Positions 1 through 7,785 are shown, numbered from the stretch's first letter. The stretch: DNA of 64,000 nt from Carboxydothermus pertinax (GCF_001950255.1 NZ_BDJK01000062.1:1-64000); one strand, 5' to 3'. Notes: generated from the letters alone by a model not told the origin. Program-made: numbers and translations.

Positions 1-42
1 CTGATGGCATACTCATCATCTCCTTTGTTCTCTATTATACAA
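1..42 (-). promoter_or_regulatory. Promoter -10 and start region of a gene leaving the left edge
   Basis: Read on the minus strand, a TATAAT box (34-39) is followed by an AAAGGAG Shine-Dalgarno sequence (20-26) and ATG codons at 17-19 and 8-10. The second ATG has the better spacing of nine bases. Only a few codons lie inside the window, so the product cannot be named. I see no good -35 box, because that position falls inside the terminator hairpin of the neighbouring gene. Confidence 0.35.
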
Positions 43-45
43 AAT

Positions 46-83
46 AAAAAGATAGTAGACTTTTATCTGTCTACTATCTTTTT
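46..83 (-). terminator. Rho-independent terminator after the response regulator gene
   Basis: A perfect 15-bp inverted repeat (46-60 and 69-83) with an 8-base loop starts 13 bases past the regulator stop codon. The arms carry A5 and T5 runs at their outer ends, so it can work on both strands. It closes the two-component operon on the minus strand. Confidence 0.85.
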
Positions 84-95
84 ACCAGTTCCCGG

Positions 96-725
96 TTAAA
101 GGCGGGGTAAATACTTATATTTATTCTTCGGGCGTCCAATTCGACCGTAGTCGCATTCAATACTGACAATCCCCTCATTTACCATATAAAGTAAGTAACG
201 GTGGACTGTTTGGTAAGCAAGCCCTACTCCTTCAGTTATCTCTTCAATGGTCTGGGGCTCAATTTGCCGTTCAAGATATTCTACAATTAAATCAAAGGTT
301 TTTTTATTAATCCCCTTAGCCAAAAATATATCTTGCTCTTTTTTCTTTGAAGAGCGATCTATTTCCAGCATCCGGGCATGAACCTTGAGTCTAGCAATCA
401 AATCTGGTGCTTTTATTGGCTTTAAAGCAAAGTCAGAAGCCCCAGCCGTTAAAAATTTATCGGCAATTTGCTGGCGTTCATCCACCGTTAAAACGATTAT
501 AGGAACAACACGGTCGATTTCGCGAATTCTTTCCACCGTTTCTAATCCATCTAACGCTGGCATATGATAGTCTACCAGCACTATATCTGGCTTCTCCCGG
601 ACAAACTTCTCCACGCCAACAGCCCCGTTTTCCGCCTTGATTGCTTCCCACCCCATAAAGGACACGATTTCCCCTACAGTATACCGAATCCCTTCATCAT
701 CATCAATGATTAGTATTTTCACCAT
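96..725 (-). CDS. Two-component response regulator, DcuR/CitB-like with C-terminal helix-turn-helix
   Basis: A 209-residue cytoplasmic DNA-binding response regulator. The receiver domain covers about residues 3-120, with the acidic pocket at D8-D10, phosphoacceptor D52 (in LVDYHMP), T80 and K102. After a linker, residues 145-205 hold a winged helix-turn-helix (GLAYQTVHRYLLYMVNEG) like that of the CitB/DcuR/MalR regulators of carboxylate-sensing systems. The ATG at 725 follows a GGAGGG ribosome site and overlaps the end of the kinase gene by 23 bases, so the pair is translationally coupled. Family assignment is firm; the regulated genes and signal are unknown. Confidence 0.9.
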   Translation of the reverse strand: MVKILIIDDDEGIRYTVGEIVSFMGWEAIKAENGAVGVEKFVREKPDIVLVDYHMPALDGLETVERIREIDRVVPIIVLTVDERQQIADKFLTAGASDFALKPIKAPDLIARLKVHARMLEIDRSSKKKEQDIFLAKGINKKTFDLIVEYLERQIEPQTIEEITEGVGLAYQTVHRYLLYMVNEGIVSIECDYGRIGRPKNKYKYLPRL

Positions 726-2058
726 ATCCCTCCAGTGGCAAGAATATTCTTACAGTCGTTCCGCGATTTACTTCCGATTGCAGATCAATATAGCCATTAT
801 GGTTCTCCACTACCCTTTTTACAAAAGGCAGACCTAAACCTGATTTCTTTTCCTTTTGACTAAAACCCCAGGTCCAAATTTCCTCCTGCATATCCAAAGG
901 TATACCAACTCCATTATCGGCAATTTCAAAGCAAATATAATTTCCCTGGCGGTAGGTTTTTATAGTAACCTTCCCGTCAGGTTTACCGGCAGTTGCGGCA
1001 AAGGCATTTTCAATAACATTTATTAAAGAACGGGCCACTCTTATATGATTTACTACTAGCTTTTCCTCCTGGTCTAAAAGCTCAAAAAAAATTCCCTGCC
1101 CGGTGTATTTTGGAAAAACATGGGCCCGAACGTAATTTATTAAGTCTTCTACCGTAATAACTTTCCTTACATCATCATAAAGAATTTCCGACACCATTTT
1201 ATTGACGTTTTCCACCGCTTGTTCAATTTTTTGAACATATTCTTTAAGTTTGGGAGTATCTACCATCAAGCCAATTAATGAATTTAAACCTTGAATTGTC
1301 ATTAATGGGGTTTTTAAATCATGAACTAAGCTGTGAAGCTCTTGAAAAACCCTGGCCTCTTGAACTTGAAGCCGGTATCTTTCAACCTCCAATTCATGTT
1401 CTTTTTGTCGGGACATGATCTCGATTTGGTTGGAATAAATAGAAATGAGAAGGGTTGAAATTAAAGCAGTCATCATAATTATGGTAAACATAATTATCGC
1501 AATCCAGTTTAAAGCAATATCCGCACCATAAAACTGAGCAACTAAACATACTTCCTCCGCTGGAGTTCCAAAGCTATAAAAAAAATTATTGATAAACGGA
1601 GAAAATTTCAACCAGGAAAACGCCAAAAGTACTTGTAATACCAAAAAACTTTTACTCCAAAAAATATTTTCTGGGATAGTTAGACCAGTAAATAACAAAT
1701 ACAATACGATCCCAACCAAAATACCAAAAACATAATCTCCAATTTGAAATTTAAAGTATAAATATGCATAAAATAAAATTAAGAGCAAAAACGGCAAAAA
1801 AGCCCTGTAAAAAGGTTTTAGCTTTTTAGATGATTCAAAAAAATAAAAGATAAAAATTAAAGCTCCTAAGTCCCGCACCAGGTAATATCCAGTACCTATT
1901 AATACTGCTTGAAATACTTTTGAGCTTTGTCCTTCCCAAATACTAGCTATAATAAAACGGTCAATTACCCGCGCTATCTCAGTTGCTTTATACGGTAAAA
2001 GAAAAGCTAACAAGATTAAAATTGCCAAAAATAAAATTTGGAAAAATTTTTTGGGCAT
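703..2058 (-). CDS. Membrane sensor histidine kinase
   Basis: A 451-residue sensor kinase and partner of the overlapping response regulator. The N-terminal 205 residues are very hydrophobic, with about six membrane segments and no large extracellular domain, so it may sense a signal within the membrane. A short coiled linker (about 212-240) leads to the phosphoacceptor box (LVHDLKTPL, H246). The ATPase domain shows an N box (NVIENAFAAT), a G1 box (DNGVGIP) and a G2 box (GLGLPFV). The layout recalls DcuS/CitA-type kinases, but the usual periplasmic PAS domain is missing. The ligand is unknown. Confidence 0.9.
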   Translation of the reverse strand: MPKKFFQILFLAILILLAFLLPYKATEIARVIDRFIIASIWEGQSSKVFQAVLIGTGYYLVRDLGALIFIFYFFESSKKLKPFYRAFLPFLLLILFYAYLYFKFQIGDYVFGILVGIVLYLLFTGLTIPENIFWSKSFLVLQVLLAFSWLKFSPFINNFFYSFGTPAEEVCLVAQFYGADIALNWIAIIMFTIIMMTALISTLLISIYSNQIEIMSRQKEHELEVERYRLQVQEARVFQELHSLVHDLKTPLMTIQGLNSLIGLMVDTPKLKEYVQKIEQAVENVNKMVSEILYDDVRKVITVEDLINYVRAHVFPKYTGQGIFFELLDQEEKLVVNHIRVARSLINVIENAFAATAGKPDGKVTIKTYRQGNYICFEIADNGVGIPLDMQEEIWTWGFSQKEKKSGLGLPFVKRVVENHNGYIDLQSEVNRGTTVRIFLPLEGYGENTNH

Positions 2059-2070
2059 TTTACCACCGTT

Positions 2071-2670
2071 TTACCTTAAGATACTATTTAATGGAACTTT
2101 TAAATCTTGCAAACGTAAAACCCGGGTATAATAACCATTGTATCCAGAAACAAGCTTATCCAGAGCACAGTTTCCAACTAAAAGCACATAGTCACTTTCT
2201 AAAAGGGCCCGGGAAAACAATGCTCTATCGTAACGGTTTAAATTGGGATAATTTCGAAGACAAACTAAAACCACCGGAATATTAAGCTTTTTGGCTTTAG
2301 TAATTAACCTTTGTTCACGGGCTAATTCTTCTTGAAATTGCTTATCTAACTTTTGATTAGTTTCAAATTCTGTACCAATTACCAAAACAAAAGTACGCAT
2401 ATCGCGCAAATCTTCTGCTTCGGCCTTTTGCCGAAAAGCGGTAAAAGCATGCAAATCACGGAAATACTCACTCACCAAAAGTCCATCAATCCCCTGACCA
2501 ATAGTGGTTACCAGTACCGGTTCACGACCTATTGGTCTTGGAAGGCTGGAAAAACCTCCAGAACTATTTAAATTCTTAAAATGAAGGATATTTAAAGTGA
2601 ACCAGGAGGCCAGCACCATAAAGATTAATCCTAACACAACCCCAAGGGGCATTTTTGCATTCTTAGACAT
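2071..2670 (-). CDS. Membrane-anchored protein of unknown function (DUF6305-like)
   Basis: About 199 residues. One N-terminal membrane helix (about residues 6-25) is followed by a soluble domain with alternating beta and alpha segments, including TTIGQGIDGLLV, FVLVIGTE, NIPVVLVCL and YVLLVGNC. These suggest an alpha/beta fold exposed outside the membrane. It lies between trmL and the histidine kinase with short gaps and may be an accessory sensor for the kinase; that is inference. I take the ATG at 2670 because AAGGTG sits six bases upstream. A GTG at 2679 is in frame but lies inside that ribosome site. The DUF6305 label is from memory. Confidence 0.65.
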   Translation of the reverse strand: MSKNAKMPLGVVLGLIFMVLASWFTLNILHFKNLNSSGGFSSLPRPIGREPVLVTTIGQGIDGLLVSEYFRDLHAFTAFRQKAEAEDLRDMRTFVLVIGTEFETNQKLDKQFQEELAREQRLITKAKKLNIPVVLVCLRNYPNLNRYDRALFSRALLESDYVLLVGNCALDKLVSGYNGYYTRVLRLQDLKVPLNSILR

Positions 2671-2680
2671 CAAAATCACC

Positions 2681-3142
2681 TTAGATAAAGTCTGGAAATT
2701 GTATTTGACGTAGAGCTTCGTAAACCACTATGGCCACGGTATTCGATAAATTTAACGACCGTATTTGCGGTAACATTGGTATTCGGAAAGTAAATTCTTT
2801 ATTGGCTTCTAAAAGCTCCTGAGGCAGTCCCCGGGTCTCCTTACCAAACACCAAAAAATCGCCAGGCTTATAAGTTACCTCATGGTAATAACGCTGACCC
2901 TTGGTAGAAAGGTAAAAAAAGCGGCCCTCTGGATACTTTTCTTTTAGTTCCTGAAAGTTTTCGTGATAAATAACCTTTACCTTATCCCAGTAGTCAAGGC
3001 CCGCTCTTTTTAAGTATTTATCCTCGGTTGAAAAACCCAAGGGTTTCACTAAATGAAGGGTTGAACCGGTGGCAGCACAGGTACGAGCTATATTTCCGGT
3101 GTTATAAGGAATTTCCGGCTCCACTAGTACAATGTTAAACAT
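2681..3142 (-). CDS. trmL: tRNA (cytidine/uridine(34)-2'-O)-methyltransferase TrmL
   Basis: A 153-residue SPOUT-class methyltransferase that puts a 2'-O-methyl group on the wobble base of tRNA-Leu isoacceptors, using S-adenosylmethionine. Typical family features are the N-terminal PEIPYNTGNIAR segment and the C-terminal trefoil-knot motifs FGKETRGLP and IRSLNLSNTVAIVVYEALRQ. The length is normal for TrmL. The ATG at 3142 overlaps the 3' end of nth by eight bases, so the two are likely co-translated. The stop codon sits within the ribosome site of the next gene. Confidence 0.93.
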   Translation of the reverse strand: MFNIVLVEPEIPYNTGNIARTCAATGSTLHLVKPLGFSTEDKYLKRAGLDYWDKVKVIYHENFQELKEKYPEGRFFYLSTKGQRYYHEVTYKPGDFLVFGKETRGLPQELLEANKEFTFRIPMLPQIRSLNLSNTVAIVVYEALRQIQFPDFI

Positions 3143-3764
3143 TTAGCTCCTCCTTGTGGCAGAATTCCATAAAGGGACAGATAGCGCAATTTGGTTTTTT
3201 TGCTTTGCATATTTTTCTTCCAAAAAAAATAAAGCGATGATGTAAATCAAGCCAGTATCGATGGGGAAAAATCTTTTTTAAATCTAAAGATACGCCAGTA
3301 GGAGTCTTGGCTTTAGATAAACCAAGACGCCGGGCTACCCGAAATACATGGGTATCCACCGGAAAGGAAGGCTTATTAAACCCTACCCCCAGTATCACCT
3401 CGGCAGTCTTTGGCCCAATCCCCGGAAGTTTAATTAAATCAGAAAAGCTATCGGGTACTTGACCCTGGTACTCCGTTTCCAGGATTTTGGCAAGCTTAAT
3501 TAAATTTTTGGCTTTACTTCGGTATAATCCCAAAGAACGGATTTGCCGGGATAGCTCTTCTTCCCCCAAATCTAACAAATCCTTTGGCTCTTTTACTAAT
3601 AAAAAAAGCTTTTCCGTGACCTTATTTACCTGACGGTCAGTACTTTGAGCTGACAACACCACAGCAATTACTAACTGAAATATAGTAGAGAAATTTAATT
3701 CGGTTCTTGCCTCGGGAAAAAGTTTTTTTAGTTCCAAAACTATTTTAGCGACTTTTTTCTCGGT
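3135..3764 (-). CDS. nth: Endonuclease III (DNA glycosylase/AP lyase)
   Basis: Base-excision repair enzyme that removes oxidised pyrimidines and cuts at abasic sites. It shows the helix-hairpin-helix LPGIGPKTAEVIL with the catalytic lysine, the catalytic aspartate in VDTHVFRV, and a C-terminal [4Fe-4S] site with C-x6-C-x2-C-x5-C spacing (CKAKKPNCAICPFMEFC). The frame is open further upstream to 3932, but that part overlaps the zinc-ribbon gene and is not Nth-like. I prefer the GTG at 3764, or the TTG at 3773, behind an AAGGA ribosome site. The ATG at 3785 has no ribosome site. Its 5' end overlaps the upstream gene by about 20 bases. Confidence 0.92.
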   Translation of the reverse strand, partial: TEKKVAKIVLELKKLFPEARTELNFSTIFQLVIAVVLSAQSTDRQVNKVTEKLFLLVKEPKDLLDLGEEELSRQIRSLGLYRSKAKNLIKLAKILETEYQGQVPDSFSDLIKLPGIGPKTAEVILGVGFNKPSFPVDTHVFRVARRLGLSKAKTPTGVSLDLKKIFPHRYWLDLHHRFIFFGRKICKAKKPNCAICPFMEFCHKEELNV

Positions 3765-3951
3765 CACATTCAACCATTCCTTCATAGCATTCGTCACAGA
3801 TAAATTCTCCACAGGTTTTGCAAAATTTGATACCATTGGGAAACAAGTCCAAACAGTCGTAACAGTAAGCGGTATCACAGTGTTTACAAACAAGCCCTTC
3901 GGTATGGGTGGTTTTACACCGGTCACAAACAATTATTTTCAAAACCCTCAC
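3745..3951 (-). CDS. Small cysteine-rich zinc-ribbon protein
   Basis: A 68-residue protein with eleven cysteines, mostly paired as C-x2-C (CDRC, CKHC, CYDC, CKTC, CDEC). It looks like a small structural-zinc protein binding two or three zinc ions. The C-terminal coding part contains the ribosome site of nth and overlaps its start, so the two genes are coupled. I do not recognise a named family. A role with DNA or RNA is plausible only because nth and trmL follow in the same operon. Confidence 0.7.
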   Translation of the reverse strand: MRVLKIIVCDRCKTTHTEGLVCKHCDTAYCYDCLDLFPNGIKFCKTCGEFICDECYEGMVECDREKSR

Positions 3952-3992
3952 CCCCGTATTCTCTTTTATATCTTACCAAAAAACAAAAAAAT

Positions 3993-4018
3993 AAAAAACC
4001 ACCCCTTGGGGGTGGCTT
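3993..4018 (-). terminator. Rho-independent terminator after the ferredoxin gene
   Basis: Read on the minus strand, GCCACCCC and GGGGTGG arms (7 bp, about 3999-4005 and 4009-4015) with a 3-base loop are followed by a run of T residues. It separates the ferredoxin gene from the zinc-ribbon gene downstream. Confidence 0.8.
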
Positions 4019-4031
4019 TATCGTTTTGCTA

Positions 4032-4220
4032 TTATAATTCTTTTATTGCCTCGGTGGGACAACCTTCAATGCATTCCCGGGTAGCTTCCTCCAAATCTTC
4101 CGGTACATCCCCGGCAATAGCCTGGGATTTTCCTTCATCGTTCCAGGAAAACACTTCCGGACAGTTGTCCACACAAAAACCGCAGCTTACGCAAAGATCT
4201 TGGTCCACTGATACTTTCAT
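4032..4220 (-). CDS. Single-cluster [4Fe-4S] ferredoxin
   Basis: A 62-residue soluble electron carrier. Near the N-terminus it has C-x2-C-x2-C-x3-CP (CVSCGFCVDNCP), and near the C-terminus CIEGCP. This pattern fits one [4Fe-4S] cluster, with the remaining cysteines able to form a disulfide, as in the Thermotoga monocluster ferredoxins. The protein is acidic, as expected. The ATG at 4220 follows AGAAAGGGGTG at good distance; an upstream in-frame start at 4247 lacks a ribosome site. It is transcribed alone, between its own promoter and terminator. Redox partners are not evident from the context. Confidence 0.92.
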   Translation of the reverse strand: MKVSVDQDLCVSCGFCVDNCPEVFSWNDEGKSQAIAGDVPEDLEEATRECIEGCPTEAIKEL

Positions 4221-4276
4221 AATGTACACCCCTTTCTGCAAATTCAAACATAGTATGTAAATTTAAAGCTTAATTT

Positions 4277-4306
4277 ATTCTACAACAACTGCTCTTTTAA
4301 TTTCAA
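4277..4306 (-). promoter_or_regulatory. Sigma-A type promoter of the ferredoxin gene
   Basis: On the minus strand, TTGAAA (4301-4306), an 18-base spacer and TAGAAT (4277-4282) fit the vegetative consensus at 5 of 6 positions in each box. They lie about 57 bases upstream of the ferredoxin start. A TTGACA (4309-4314) and TATAAA (4328-4333) face the other way toward the pseudouridine synthase gene, but their 13-base spacing is short. Confidence 0.6.
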
Positions 4307-4367
4307 GCTTGACATTTATTTTTACTCTATAAAAAATAAAAATAAAAAACAAAAAAGAGGGATAGTT

Positions 4368-5285
4368 TTGGAACTACGCCTTGCTATAAAACCAGAATTT
4401 ATAGGAAAAACAGTTTTACACTTATTAAAAAGTTACGGCTTAAGTAAAAGACAGTTAAGGAAATTAAAAAATCACCAGGCGGTTTATCTAAATAATCAAC
4501 CGGTAGTTCTAAGCCAACCGATTGAAAACCAGGGGCAAATTGTAATAAAACTTCCCGCCCTTCCCGCAGAAAAATATACCGAAACTAGCATCGAATCATT
4601 GCATAAAGGAGATTTTTTATACGAAGACGAATACCTGATAATTATCAATAAACCCGCTGGCATCCTTGCTCATCCAGTTAAATACCACCCAGCGCCTTCG
4701 GTAAGGGAAGCCATACTTTCACATTATAAACAACACAGTGAAAGCTTTGAGGGTTTTTATCCTATTTACCGTCTTGATCGAAACACTTCGGGGCCAATGC
4801 TAATCGCCAAGTACAGTTTAATCGCAGAAATGTTAAATTTCCACTTAAAACTGGGAAATATTAAAAAATCCTACCTTGCCCTGGCCGAAGGGCAAATTGT
4901 ACAACAAAAAGGGATAATAGACTTGCCGCTTGGTTTAGAGCCAAACAGTTTCATAAAACGAAAAGCCTCCGTTTCCGGCAAACCTGCCTTAACAAAATTT
5001 CAGGTTTTAAAGCTTTTTCCTTCACATACACTTTTGCTGGTAGAAATATTAACCGGAAGAACTCACCAAATTCGGGCTCATTTTGCCGCCATAGGCCATC
5101 CGCTGGCTGGAGATGATTTATACGGAGGAAAATTAAATCTTTTAAGTCGACAGGCTCTGCACCTGTACCGCCTTTCCTTTTTCCACCCGGTATTTGAAGA
5201 AACCATTAATTTGACTTGCCCACTAGCCGGAGATTTTAAAGAAGCTTTACTTACTCTACGCCAAGCTTCCGGTGAACTTCTTTAA
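4368..5285 (+). CDS. RluA-family 23S rRNA/tRNA pseudouridine synthase
   Basis: A 305-residue enzyme that isomerises uridine to pseudouridine in RNA. An N-terminal S4-like RNA-binding segment (about residues 10-75, LSKRQLRKLKNHQAVYLNNQPV) precedes the catalytic domain. The active-site motif YRLDRNTSG carries the catalytic aspartate. The family motifs ILTGRTHQIRAHFA and HPLAGDDLYGG are present. The start is TTG at 4368 behind AGAGGGAT. The gene converges with the aldo/keto reductase gene and their 3' ends overlap by 35 bases. RluD-type activity is likely, but the target uridines cannot be read from the sequence. Confidence 0.88.
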   Translation: MELRLAIKPEFIGKTVLHLLKSYGLSKRQLRKLKNHQAVYLNNQPVVLSQPIENQGQIVIKLPALPAEKYTETSIESLHKGDFLYEDEYLIIINKPAGILAHPVKYHPAPSVREAILSHYKQHSESFEGFYPIYRLDRNTSGPMLIAKYSLIAEMLNFHLKLGNIKKSYLALAEGQIVQQKGIIDLPLGLEPNSFIKRKASVSGKPALTKFQVLKLFPSHTLLLVEILTGRTHQIRAHFAAIGHPLAGDDLYGGKLNLLSRQALHLYRLSFFHPVFEETINLTCPLAGDFKEALLTLRQASGELL

Positions 5286-6276
5286 GCTTCCTTCTTATGG
5301 GAATGCCATAGGGACAACGGCTTTCGCAAAGGCCACATTCCTGACAGGCATCCGCTTTAACTGCAAGGTTTTTGTATCGTTCCTTTGCCCAGCCAGGAAG
5401 GCCATAGCGGTCGTAATAAGTTTCTAACACAAAAATTGTAGGAATGCCAATCCCCACCGGGCAGGGCTGGCAATAACCACAGCGGCGACAAAACTCCCGG
5501 GCAGCAAAAGAAGCTTTTTCTTTTAAAGCTTCCACCTTCGCGGCTAAATCTACTTCCGAATTAAATATTTCAAGGTTTTGTCGAGCTTCGTTCACTTCCG
5601 CCATTCCAACCAAAACCACATCTGCTGCAGAAAAGTTTTTTAAATAATAAAGAGCCACATCTGCCGGAAACTCCTGACTTTCCCCAAAAAAGCCCCCCGC
5701 TAAGGGCTTCATAGCAATGGTACCAACTCCTAAATCTTTCGCATTAATAAAAGCATCTTCTTTATCAGTTTCCACTAAATTTAACGGTAACATCATCGTT
5801 TCAAACTCATAAGCCGCTAAAAGTTTTTTTAATAAATCTTTATTGTGGGTAGTAATACCTATAGCCCGAATCTTCCCCGCTTTTTTGGCTTCCACCAAAG
5901 CTTCCAAAGCCCCACCGGGTGCTAGAACCTTGTCCATCTCTTCCTCGGTTTTTATATTATGAAGCTGATAAATATCAATATAATCGGTTTGAAGTTCAGC
6001 AAGCGAAATATCAATATCCCGGGCCATGTCAGAGTAACTCCTGGCCATTGATTTCGTCGCCACTACCCAGTCTTTGCGGTCATGTTTTAGCGCCTCCCCA
6101 ATGAAACTTTCACTTACCGTATACGCCCGGGCAGAATCAATAAAGTTCACGCCTCCATCTTTTAAAACATCCAGAACCGGCCGTACCTCACGAACATCCA
6201 CCCTTTGAATTGGAATCCCGCCAAAACCAAGCCGGCTAACAACTATCCCACTTTTGCCAATTTTTCTATATTCCAT
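5251..6276 (-). CDS. Aldo/keto reductase with C-terminal [4Fe-4S] domain
   Basis: About 341 residues. The first 250 form an aldo/keto reductase barrel, with the tetrad Asp (FIDSARAY), Tyr (ARAYTVSES), Lys (VATKSMA) and His (YQLHNIK). The C-terminal 90 residues carry two cysteine clusters, CRRCGYCQPCP and CQECGLCESRCP, typical of ferredoxin-like [4Fe-4S] sites. Such fusions are common in anaerobes and may pass electrons to or from Fe-S carriers; the substrate is unknown. I choose the ATG at 6276, eight bases after AAAGGAG, over an in-frame GTG at 6285. The 3' end overlaps the convergent pseudouridine synthase gene. Confidence 0.9.
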   Translation of the reverse strand: MEYRKIGKSGIVVSRLGFGGIPIQRVDVREVRPVLDVLKDGGVNFIDSARAYTVSESFIGEALKHDRKDWVVATKSMARSYSDMARDIDISLAELQTDYIDIYQLHNIKTEEEMDKVLAPGGALEALVEAKKAGKIRAIGITTHNKDLLKKLLAAYEFETMMLPLNLVETDKEDAFINAKDLGVGTIAMKPLAGGFFGESQEFPADVALYYLKNFSAADVVLVGMAEVNEARQNLEIFNSEVDLAAKVEALKEKASFAAREFCRRCGYCQPCPVGIGIPTIFVLETYYDRYGLPGWAKERYKNLAVKADACQECGLCESRCPYGIPIRRKLKEVHRKLGVE

Positions 6277-6330
6277 CGTCTCCACTCCTTTTAGTGTGCT
6301 TCTTTTTTAACACATAATATTATAACACTA

Positions 6331-6366
6331 AAAGCCTGAAATCCTTAGCGGAATTTCAGGCTTTTT
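6331..6366 (-). terminator. Rho-independent terminator after the ECF sigma factor gene
   Basis: A perfect 12-bp inverted repeat (6331-6342 and 6353-6364) with a 10-base loop. T runs flank both sides, so it can act in either direction. It lies between the sigma factor gene and the aldo/keto reductase gene, both on the minus strand. Confidence 0.85.
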
Positions 6367-6393
6367 CCCCAAATTATAAATTTAAATTAGACT

Positions 6394-6993
6394 TTATTCA
6401 ATCCCTAAACCGTTTAACTTAAACTTACCAGCGTTTTTATAAAATTGTTCCTGTTGCAAAAGTTTTTTTAAGGCAGACCTTGCTTTATGCAAGCGCCATT
6501 TGACTAAAGCCTCAGAACAATCTAAAATCGCAGCTACTTCTTTTGTCGAACAGCCATTTATTTCCCTTAAAATAAATACTTCCTTTTGCTGGGGAGGAAG
6601 CTTCGCTATTGAAGCAAAAAGAATGTCTCTCAAAGCATTTTTCTGACAAGCATTGTCCGGATCCTGTTCATAATTATTAAATGATACCGTTAAACTTTCC
6701 ATCTCTTCAGATACTCGTTCATAACGAACAGCCCTTTTACGTTGATAGTCAAGGGCTACGTTTACTGCAATTCGATAAAGCCATGTTGAAACTGCAGCTC
6801 TTCCTTTAAAACTATGCCACGATTTAAAGGCTTTAATAAATGTTTCCTGGGTCAAATCCTGGGCTAAGTGATAATCTCCAGTCATTCCGTAAAGTAAGTT
6901 CATAATTTTGTTTTCATTTTCCGTAATCACCTCTTCAAAAGTGGGGGTATTTTCAGTGGATTCATGCCAAAAAGAATTTTCCTTTATATGCAA
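6394..6993 (-). CDS. ECF-type RNA polymerase sigma factor
   Basis: A 199-residue alternative sigma factor of the sigma-70 family, extracytoplasmic-function group. Region 2 covers about residues 28-95 (LAQDLTQETFIKAFKSW, then STWLYRIAVNVALDYQRK). Region 4 covers about 125-180 (LPPQQKEVFILREINGCSTKEVA, then CSEALVKWRLHKARS). Regions 1.1 and 3 are absent, as usual for the group. The start is TTG at 6993 behind GGGAGGGG. No anti-sigma gene follows, which is unusual, since most ECF genes are paired with one. The DoxX and cytochrome b5-like genes lie just upstream in the same direction. A degraded copy of the region 4 coding sequence lies at 7920-7985. Confidence 0.93.
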   Translation of the reverse strand: MHIKENSFWHESTENTPTFEEVITENENKIMNLLYGMTGDYHLAQDLTQETFIKAFKSWHSFKGRAAVSTWLYRIAVNVALDYQRKRAVRYERVSEEMESLTVSFNNYEQDPDNACQKNALRDILFASIAKLPPQQKEVFILREINGCSTKEVAAILDCSEALVKWRLHKARSALKKLLQQEQFYKNAGKFKLNGLGIE

Positions 6994-7020
6994 TATTTAC
7001 CCCTCCCTTCTTTATAAAGG

Positions 7021-7050
7021 AGAAAAGAAGCCCAAAGTAAGGGCTTCTTT
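7021..7050 (-). terminator. Terminator at the end of the DoxX-like gene
   Basis: A perfect 10-bp inverted repeat (7024-7033 and 7041-7050) with a 7-base loop overlaps the stop codon of the DoxX-like gene. On the minus strand it ends in a short T run. It separates the b5/DoxX pair from the sigma factor gene. Confidence 0.75.
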
Positions 7051-7489
7051 AATTTTCCCTTTTGGTAATAAGATAGTCAAGAGAAATTTGTCCGGCACCT
7101 TTTACGACAAAATATAATGCCAGCATAAACAGGACAAAAACATATTCAATCCCATCCGCAGGGCCTTTTAAATCTAGAAAGAAGCCATTAGCCAAATGAA
7201 CTTTCAGCGCAGCTACCAGCATGGTAATAGCTAATCCTAAAGCTGCCAGCCGAGTAAATAAGCCAAAAATAAGAGCTATACCGCCAAAAAACTCAGTTAA
7301 AATCGCAATTGCAGCCAGGAATGCCGGGATTCCCAGGGTTTTTGTGAAAAATCCTATGGTTCCAGCCCAGCCATAGCCTCCAAACCAACCTAACAATTTC
7401 TGAGCACCATGAGCAAAAAACACAATCCCCAAACCAAGCCGTAAAATAAGATCCGCCCTTTGCGGTGATACCTTTAATATTTTTTTCAT
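7049..7489 (-). CDS. DoxX-family membrane protein
   Basis: A 146-residue integral membrane protein with four predicted helices (about residues 12-30, 50-75, 78-98 and 112-132). It shows the DoxX signature LRLGLGIVFFAHGAQKLLGWFGG near the N-terminus. Relatives form part of archaeal thiosulfate:quinone oxidoreductase or occur as uncharacterised redox-related membrane proteins. It starts 18 bases after the cytochrome b5-like gene, so the two are probably co-transcribed and may act as a heme-linked membrane redox pair; that is inference. The length is normal for the family. Confidence 0.85.
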   Translation of the reverse strand: MKKILKVSPQRADLILRLGLGIVFFAHGAQKLLGWFGGYGWAGTIGFFTKTLGIPAFLAAIAILTEFFGGIALIFGLFTRLAALGLAITMLVAALKVHLANGFFLDLKGPADGIEYVFVLFMLALYFVVKGAGQISLDYLITKREN

Positions 7490-7507
7490 AAAACTGCTCT
7501 CTTCACC

Positions 7508-7726
7508 TTAAACACCAACCACCGGAACATTAGCAAAAATGTTTTCATCGTGAGGGCTTTTACTAAAAATTTCGGTGATATCAGTTCCAGCCTTAACCCC
7601 CGCATGCTCTCCATTTTTAAAGATTTTTGTAACATCATATACATTGCCTTTATAAGCAATATAAGCTGGATTACCTTTTAACCCATTATATTTTTGTAGT
7701 TCCTGTAAGCTAAAAGTTCTAGCCAC
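7508..7726 (-). CDS. Cytochrome b5-like heme/steroid-binding domain protein
   Basis: A 72-residue single-domain protein. The order FSLQELQKYNG, PAYIAYKGNVYDVTKIFKNGEHAG and DITEIFSKSPH matches the minimal cytochrome b5 fold. The HPGG heme-ligand loop is replaced by GEHAGVKAG. A histidine in that loop and another in SPHDENIF could be axial ligands. It has no signal peptide or membrane anchor, and the neighbouring DoxX protein could supply the membrane partner. A good ribosome site (AGGAGGAG) precedes the ATG at 7726. Whether it binds heme or another ligand cannot be told from sequence. Confidence 0.85.
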   Translation of the reverse strand: MARTFSLQELQKYNGLKGNPAYIAYKGNVYDVTKIFKNGEHAGVKAGTDITEIFSKSPHDENIFANVPVVGV

Positions 7727-7762
7727 TCCGATCTCCTCCTGTTAATTCTTTTACTTTGTCAC

Positions 7763-7785
7763 AATATGGCGGCGCCAACCATATT
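7763..7785. promoter_or_regulatory. Imperfect palindrome upstream of the cytochrome b5-like gene
   Basis: AATATGG (7763-7769) and CCATATT (7779-7785) flank a GC-rich centre containing GGCGCC, in otherwise AT-rich DNA. It lies 37 bases upstream of the b5-like start codon, where an operator overlapping a promoter would be expected. No gene for a matching regulator is next to it except the ECF sigma factor. Possible operator, not proven. Confidence 0.35.
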
